Of a DNA stretch of 19,966 nucleotides, positions 16,125 to 19,966 are shown one piece after another. Origin of the DNA: DAOVDI01 sp965373045 (GTDB lineage: Bacteria > Acidobacteriota > Aminicenantia > Aminicenantales > Aminicenantaceae). The position numbers were made by a program, and so were the translations under genes. Where the stretch lies: the NCBI GenBank assembly GCA_965373045.1, contig CBDVEQ010000019.1, forward strand, positions 1 through 19,966, in the 5' to 3' direction. Under the pieces are notes generated by a model. That model made no database searches and was not told the DNA's origin. It worked only from the letters and a program-made list of their open reading frames with translations. The first letter of the stretch is position 1. Each line of letters opens with the position of its first letter.

Positions 16125-16979
16125 CTAGTTATTTTTTTGTGTCAGGCGGGACATCCAGACATATCCGTACTCCTGCCAGACGGACTTGCCCTCCCGGTTT
16201 TTCCCTTGTTCCAGAAACTCAGCCAGCCAGGCGCCACCAGGTCCGCGGCGAAGGATGCCAGGCTTTTTCAGAAAGGGAGACCAGCATGGAAAAGTGCTCT
16301 CCTCCTTTTTTCCGTTGACTTCCCACTCCGCTATAAGAGTACTGCTCGGAGTGCCGTCCGGTTTGGTAAAATTGATCACAGGTTCCAAGTAGATAACCTT
16401 CTGATCGGTCGGGATCGGGTCATCGGGCCAGTCCCAATCCTGCCTGTCTTTAGATTGTTCCTTGGCAGTAGTGGTTCCTGTTCCGACCCTGCCCTTGAAT
16501 TTAAAATGACGGATCTCTTTGCCGTATTTAAGATGGGGAGCTTTGTACTGGATCTTGCTCAACCCGCTGATCTTATCCTTAACCGCCTGCTGATGGGTCC
16601 CCGGCATACCTGAAGAAGGCACAGCCGAGGGAAGCAGTCCGAGCATTCCCCGGATCTGTGCAGCCAGATCATCCAATCCGGTCGTATCCTGATCCATATC
16701 AAACTCTACTGTCCCTTCTCCTGAAATATTTCCTTTTTCATCTACATAAAAGAAAAACTGAGTCTCATGTTTAACAATGAGGGTCAGACGCGGATTCCGG
16801 AAACGGACCTCTTCGCTCGACCCCCGGCCCTCCCATGTCCCGTGAAGCTCTTTTATCACTTCTTCCAGGCTCATTTTTCCCGGCACTCCTGTTGAGCCCG
16901 GCACATCCTGGAGGAAAATTCCCGCCAGAAAGACCGGAATAAAAGACAGAATAAATATTATTGAAATGATTTTTCGCAT
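16125..16979 (-). CDS. Secreted protein of unknown function
   Basis: I do not recognise this 284-aa protein. It starts with a clear signal peptide (MRKII, then a hydrophobic stretch to about residue 23, followed by QDVPG). There is no cysteine at the cleavage site, so it is probably soluble in the periplasm or exported. The mature part opens with HGTWEGRG and strand-rich sequence to about 95. A Gly/Pro/Ser-rich linker with a helix follows (about 100-135), then a second strand-rich region containing GTGTTTAKEQSKDRQDWDWPDDP and ending YGYVWMSRLTQKNN. The opening GTW segment recalls lipocalin-like folds, but only weakly. AGGGAG lies seven bases before ATG, and a good promoter is just upstream. 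Its TAG stop is the three bases next to element C, so the C-terminus may have been altered by that insertion. Confidence 0.8.
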   Translation of the reverse strand: MRKIISIIFILSFIPVFLAGIFLQDVPGSTGVPGKMSLEEVIKELHGTWEGRGSSEEVRFRNPRLTLIVKHETQFFFYVDEKGNISGEGTVEFDMDQDTTGLDDLAAQIRGMLGLLPSAVPSSGMPGTHQQAVKDKISGLSKIQYKAPHLKYGKEIRHFKFKGRVGTGTTTAKEQSKDRQDWDWPDDPIPTDQKVIYLEPVINFTKPDGTPSSTLIAEWEVNGKKEESTFPCWSPFLKKPGILRRGPGGAWLAEFLEQGKNREGKSVWQEYGYVWMSRLTQKNN

Positions 16980-17005
16980 AAAGATACTCCCTGCCGTCTC
17001 TATGT

Positions 17006-17034
17006 AACATATGCAGGTAACTCAGAATTGTCAA
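17006..17034 (-). promoter_or_regulatory. Predicted sigma-70 promoter of secreted-protein gene
   Basis: On the minus strand, a perfect -35 TTGACA (17029-17034) is 17 bases from TATGTT (17006-17011, 4/6). Transcription would start near 16999, about 20 bases before the ATG. Confidence 0.55.
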
Positions 17035-17059
17035 CTGGGAAACTTATTGCCTTATCGGA

Positions 17060-17088
17060 TTGTCAATCCAAGGAAGCCTTGTTAAGAT
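17060..17088 (+). promoter_or_regulatory. Predicted promoter reading toward the Fe-S protein gene
   Basis: TTGTCA (17060-17065, 5/6), a 17-base spacer and TAAGAT (17083-17088, 4/6). It diverges from the promoter at 17006-17034. Its transcript would begin near 17095, include the small frame at 17118-17162 and all of element copy D, and reach the Fe-S gene after a leader of about 280 bases. Confidence 0.4.
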
Positions 17089-17117
17089 AGGGCTTACAAT
17101 TGCAAGGAGGAAAAATC

Positions 17118-17162
17118 ATGATTTCTGACAAAATGGAACGTATCGACAATTTTCATGAATAG
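17118..17162 (+). CDS. 14-codon leader frame with strong ribosome site
   Basis: AAGGAGG lies seven bases before ATG, and the frame encodes MISDKMERIDNFHE before a TAG stop. From codon 6 on it is the element-derived sequence at 17133-17161. It could be a true leader peptide. It could also be the original start of the Fe-S gene, cut off when element sequence inserted. Nothing shows that the peptide itself has a function. Confidence 0.3.
   Translation: MISDKMERIDNFHE
17133..17161 (+). repeat. 29-base solo right end of the element
   Basis: Identical over 29 bases to 17320-17348, the right arm of copy D. It starts ATGGAACG, contains GTATCGACA and ends CATGAATA. No left half precedes it, so it is a truncated copy or a duplicated end, located only nine bases left of copy D. 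Confidence 0.8.
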
Positions 17163-17170
17163 ACTATTTA

Positions 17171-17355
17171 CCTGGGTTATTCACAGGTTGATATGCGAGG
17201 CGAAGCGTATGAAGCTGTATTTATATACTGCGAATGCGCTGCAACAAAGCAGATCGGCCTGCCCGGAGGGTGAAAAGTGTTGATACATAAAGTCAAATCT
17301 TCTACTGTTTATATTAATGATGGAACGTATCGACAATTTTCATGAATACCCCGGG
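17171..17355 (+). repeat. Palindromic element copy D, flanked by 7-bp direct repeat
   Basis: Ends CCTGGGTTATTCA (17171-17183) and TGAATACCCCGGG (17343-17355) pair with one wobble and one mismatch. CTATTTA lies directly outside each end (17164-17170 and 17356-17362), as a target-site duplication would. AGCGTAT (17204-17210) pairs with ATGCGCT (17234-17240), and TGTTGATAC (17278-17286) with GTATCGACA (17327-17335), each through one G-T wobble. It sits in the leader of the Fe-S protein gene; the ribosome site of that gene follows directly. Confidence 0.88.
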
Positions 17356-17376
17356 CTATTTAAAGGAGGCGATCAT

Positions 17377-18357
17377 ATGAGACATCTGAAAAATCTTTTT
17401 TACAGGCTGTCCATTCTTGTTCTACTGGTTATGACGAGCCCTGTGTTTGCAGCAGCTCAGGGGGTTCCAAAAAAGCGTGCCATCACGTTCTGGGGATTTC
17501 TGATGCGGCCGAAATTTATTGTCATGCTGACCATTGCGGCCATCGTTCTTGTCCTGCTCCTATCCAAAAAGATGAAAAACAGCATCAAGATCCCGATCCT
17601 GCTTCTCTCCACTTTTTTGTTTGGCATCGCTGCCAACCTGCCTGTAAAATTATTTTCTTCCTTTTCTATGCATCCATCTCCTGTATGCGCGGTGGCAAAA
17701 GCAATGCTCTACGGCTTTCGCATCCCCATGATCGTCACACTGGCCGTTATTCTTTTTCTGACGATTATCGGACCGAAACTATTCTGCGGATGGATCTGCC
17801 CCATTGGCGCTCTCCAGGAACTGATTGCTATGTGGGCCGATAAACTAAAGATCAAACGGATCAAGTGTAATTTTTCGGTCTCTCAATTCATCAGGCTGGG
17901 GATTTTTATTCTGTTCATCTTTCTGAGCGGTACGGCCATTCTGCATATAACTAATCAAGGCAGAGTCATTCCAATCGCCTTTTACGATTATCTCAACGCT
18001 TTTCACGGTTTTGAGATCGAATGGCAGAAGACAATACTGGACAATATCATCCATTTTCTCCCCTTTATCCTGACGGTGATCCTGTCCTTTAAACTTTACC
18101 GGCCGTTCTGCTATTTCGTCTGTCCCATTGGAATTTTCACCCACCTCCTAGCGCAAGTCTCCCTGTTCAGGGTGACACTCAAGCGCCCTCCCTGCGACGA
18201 CTGTAAGATTTGCACAATCACATCCCCCTGCCCCGTGGTCCCTGAGATCCTGAAAAACGCCTCACTCAGGCCGGACTGTTTCTCCTGCAATATCTGTATA
18301 GAATCCTGTCCGAAAGATGCTCTTGAATTCGGGATCAAAAAAACTTTCTCGGCTTAA
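17377..18357 (+). CDS. Polytopic membrane protein with two [4Fe-4S] clusters (NapH/NosR/CcoG-like)
   Basis: A 326-aa inner-membrane electron-transfer protein. An N-terminal signal-like helix (10-27) is followed by about five membrane segments (near 47-64, 74-92, 115-133, 171-190 and 224-240). The paired motifs FCGWICPIGALQE (Cys137, Cys141) and RPFCYFVCPIG (Cys245, Cys249) mark the NapH/NosR/CcoG group. The C-terminal ferredoxin part has Cys301, 304, 307 and 311 (CxxCxxCxxxCP). A first set at Cys273, 276, 279 and 285 has five instead of three residues before the last Cys. The partner is unknown; relatives pass quinol electrons to periplasmic reductases or help cofactor assembly. The start at 17377 has a perfect GGAGG seven bases upstream. 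An in-frame ATG at 17317 lies inside element copy D and is rejected. Confidence 0.85.
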   Translation: MRHLKNLFYRLSILVLLVMTSPVFAAAQGVPKKRAITFWGFLMRPKFIVMLTIAAIVLVLLLSKKMKNSIKIPILLLSTFLFGIAANLPVKLFSSFSMHPSPVCAVAKAMLYGFRIPMIVTLAVILFLTIIGPKLFCGWICPIGALQELIAMWADKLKIKRIKCNFSVSQFIRLGIFILFIFLSGTAILHITNQGRVIPIAFYDYLNAFHGFEIEWQKTILDNIIHFLPFILTVILSFKLYRPFCYFVCPIGIFTHLLAQVSLFRVTLKRPPCDDCKICTITSPCPVVPEILKNASLRPDCFSCNICIESCPKDALEFGIKKTFSA

Positions 18358-18361
18358 CCCA

Positions 18362-18838
18362 TTACAAACAGCAGGAAGGAGGTTTATTATCTCTTACCCA
18401 GGTTTTCCAGTTGTTTATCCTTGGAAAAAACATAAACACCAGGAAAAATGAGACAAAAAGCAGGATATAGAAGTCCGAATTGAAGCCTCCCAGGAAAAAC
18501 AGGACCAGCCCCATAAGAGCAGGAACTTCGGCCAATACCGAGGTCATGATCGAAACCCTAAAGATCTTGAAAACCAGTTTCTCCTCGTTGTCCGTACTTT
18601 TGGCCCTGAGCAACAATCCCCGAAGAAGCCTTATAACGACGATCTGGAGAGCAGCAGCAAGATAAAAAATGTAGCGTACGGACTGAGGGCTGCTCAATTC
18701 GACCCAGCCGGTAAAAGGACTGAGAGACGCTCGAAAAATCTCCACAACTATTAAATAAGCCAGCAGACTCCCTATAATGACTCCAGATATAATTAGAGCC
18801 ATTTTGAAATATTTTTTAATAATCATATCTTGTTCCAT
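18362..18838 (-). CDS. Small integral membrane protein, unknown function
   Basis: Not recognised. From ATG 18836-18838 it is 158 aa with four hydrophobic helices (about 12-34, 53-74, 93-116 and 120-139), short charged linkers and a C-terminal tail ending PPSCCL. The third helix contains the acidic residue of SVLAEVPALMGLVLFFLGG, which may be functional. The frame stays open back to 19075, but that part is not membrane-like and runs antisense into the lpxR signal sequence, so the shorter start is preferred; AAAGAGAG upstream is a modest ribosome site. The gene is convergent with the Fe-S protein gene, with stops four bases apart. A partnership with that gene is not supported by strand or spacing. 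Confidence 0.65.
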   Translation of the reverse strand: MEQDMIIKKYFKMALIISGVIIGSLLAYLIVVEIFRASLSPFTGWVELSSPQSVRYIFYLAAALQIVVIRLLRGLLLRAKSTDNEEKLVFKIFRVSIMTSVLAEVPALMGLVLFFLGGFNSDFYILLFVSFFLVFMFFPRINNWKTWVRDNKPPSCCL

Positions 18839-18930
18839 GGAACTTACTCTCTTTTTCCTGAATTTTCTTTTAATGTAATCCATAAAACCGGATTCGTCAA
18901 AACATATAGTCCGGATCATTCCTTTTCTCA

Positions 18931-18959
18931 TTGAAGTTCTTAGACAATGATGGAATAAT
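18931..18959 (+). promoter_or_regulatory. Predicted promoter of lpxR-like gene
   Basis: TTGAAG (18931-18936, 4/6), 17 bases, AATAAT (18954-18959, 5/6). Transcription would start near 18966, about 18 bases before the lpxR ATG. The spacer 18839-18983 holds no other clear feature. Confidence 0.42.
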
Positions 18960-18983
18960 ATATAGCTTATAAAGTCAATCGAG

Positions 18984-19966
18984 ATGAAACACAAGCCTCT
19001 TTTTCTGCTTTCCATCATGGCGCTTTTCTTTTTTGCTCCTTTCGCCTCAGGAGAAACTAGACCATACAGATGCATGTCCTTCGATTTTGCAAATGATTTG
19101 TTTTTTGGGACAGATCGCAGTTATACAGGGGGGGGCAAACTCGGATTTCTCATAGAACTGCCTTATAATTCCGCAACAAAACCTGCATTAAAGTGGATGC
19201 CTTTTATAAAAAAAGCAGGCTTCAAGCACGCTATCTCCTTCTCCATCAGCCTAAATGTTTACACTCCGGATGATATCACCATATCCGACCTTATTCCCGA
19301 TGACCAGCCTTATGCTGGTTATCTTTACGTTTCCCTGGGTATTCACAGTTTTAATAACAGATGGAAAGAGACAATTGGTATCGATATCGGAGAAATAGGC
19401 CCCTCTGCATTTTCTGAACAGATACAAAAATTCATCCACAATGCCCTAAACATCAAGAATCCCAAAGGATGGCACAACCAGCTTAAGAACGAAATCACAT
19501 TCCAGATGTTTTATGAAAACCGGATAAAATTACTCAGGTCACAAATAACAAAGAGATTTTGTTTTGAAATGATCCCTCATTTCGGCGGAGGGGCAGGAAA
19601 CGTTTATGTCTATGTCAATTCAGGCATTCAGATGAGAATGGGATGGAATCTGCCCGATGACTTCGGGATCCCTCTTCCTCGCCCTGGTGGAGAAACACAG
19701 TCAAATTTTCAGTATTACAACACATCAGGACTTTATTTTTTTGCAGCACTTGATGGACAAGCGGTTTTGAGAAACATCTTTCTGGACGGCAATACATTTC
19801 AATCCAGCCACCGTGTCGAGAAATATCCATTAACAGGAAGCTTGATTTTAGGTGTCTCACTCACTCTGGGGCGGATCAATTTCAGCTTCACGACGGTTCG
19901 CTGGACAAAAAAATACACCACAGAATCAGCAGGTCATAATTATGGGATATGTTCGATCTCTTTTTC
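18984..19966 (+). CDS. lpxR: LpxR-family lipid A 3'-O-deacylase, 3' end outside window
   Basis: Outer-membrane beta-barrel enzyme that removes the 3'-acyloxyacyl group of lipid A. 327 codons are visible. A signal peptide (MKHKPLFLLSIMALFFFAPFASG) precedes the mature start ETRPYRCMSFDFANDLFFGTDRSYTGG. Here Asn37, Asp38 and Thr48 match the active-site residues Asn9, Asp10 and Thr34 of Salmonella LpxR. His152 (QKFIHNAL) matches the essential His122, and PKGWHNQLKNE (160-170) and DDQPYAGYLY are family signatures. Alternating aromatic strands follow to the end. The last visible residues, HNYGICSISF, look like the final strand, so probably only a few codons are missing. The ribosome site is weak. 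It is a single gene with its own likely promoter. It supports a Gram-negative envelope with remodelled lipopolysaccharide. Confidence 0.88.
   Translation, partial: MKHKPLFLLSIMALFFFAPFASGETRPYRCMSFDFANDLFFGTDRSYTGGGKLGFLIELPYNSATKPALKWMPFIKKAGFKHAISFSISLNVYTPDDITISDLIPDDQPYAGYLYVSLGIHSFNNRWKETIGIDIGEIGPSAFSEQIQKFIHNALNIKNPKGWHNQLKNEITFQMFYENRIKLLRSQITKRFCFEMIPHFGGGAGNVYVYVNSGIQMRMGWNLPDDFGIPLPRPGGETQSNFQYYNTSGLYFFAALDGQAVLRNIFLDGNTFQSSHRVEKYPLTGSLILGVSLTLGRINFSFTTVRWTKKYTTESAGHNYGICSISF

Noticed and set aside
15679..17355. CRISPR array or integron attC sites
   Set aside because: Repeats are about 200 bases with internal hairpins, irregularly spaced and in both orientations. There are no short identical repeats with unique spacers, no cas genes, no integrase and no attC core sites.
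17317..17376. Fe-S protein starting at ATG 17317
   Set aside because: Those 20 codons are the right arm of element copy D; the ATG at 17377 has a perfect ribosome site.
18839..19075. N-terminal extension of the small membrane protein
   Set aside because: It is hydrophilic, overlaps the lpxR promoter and signal sequence on the other strand, and has no good ribosome site.

Overview
The window looks like chromosomal DNA of a Gram-negative, probably anaerobic and saccharolytic bacterium. An LpxR-type outer-membrane lipid A deacylase, a type IV pilus retraction ATPase and several exported proteins imply two membranes. A phosphofructokinase with pyrophosphate-enzyme hallmarks, an oxygen-sensitive radical-SAM aminomutase and a membrane ferredoxin-type protein suit an anaerobe. 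A secreted tricorn-type protease beside sugar-catabolic genes recalls the Aminicenantes/Acidobacteriota or deltaproteobacterial-type lineages, but that placement is inference. No rRNA, tRNA, CRISPR array, transposase or phage gene was seen.

Layout. 1-2138 (minus): a PilT-like ATPase followed by a membrane PAS-histidine kinase that runs off the left edge. 2198-7900 (minus): a tight four-gene operon of GH38 alpha-mannosidase, Gfo/Idh/MocA oxidoreductase, UroD-like protein and ROK sugar kinase; two junctions are 4-base ATGA overlaps. 8030-9229 (plus): a PPi-type phosphofructokinase, divergent from the mannosidase operon and ending one base from a convergent KamA-family aminomutase (9231-11042, minus). 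Its substrate pocket resembles glutamate rather than lysine 2,3-aminomutase. 11437-12012 (plus): an orphan TorD-like chaperone. 12281-15580 (minus): a tricorn protease with a signal peptide. 16125-16979 (minus): an unknown secreted protein. 17377-18357 (plus): a polytopic double [4Fe-4S] protein of the NapH/NosR type. 18362-18838 (minus): a small membrane protein. 18984-end (plus): LpxR, cut by the right edge.

The most unusual content is non-coding. Between 11.2 and 17.4 kb the spacers hold a family of about 185-255 bp palindromic elements: four long copies (12013-12267 minus; 15679-15887, 15889-16124 and 17171-17355 plus) and several partial ends. They share a conserved core and imperfect terminal inverted repeats. 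Their internal stems change sequence between copies while keeping base pairing. One copy is bracketed by a 7-bp direct repeat, as expected after transposition. Two copies end exactly at the stop codon of a neighbouring gene, and inverted element ends bracket the TorD gene. A transposase-less MITE family that makes structured RNA or DNA hairpins fits best.

Functionally, the mannosidase operon would free and process mannosides inside the cell and feed sugar phosphate towards the divergent phosphofructokinase. The other genes look like independent housekeeping or envelope units.
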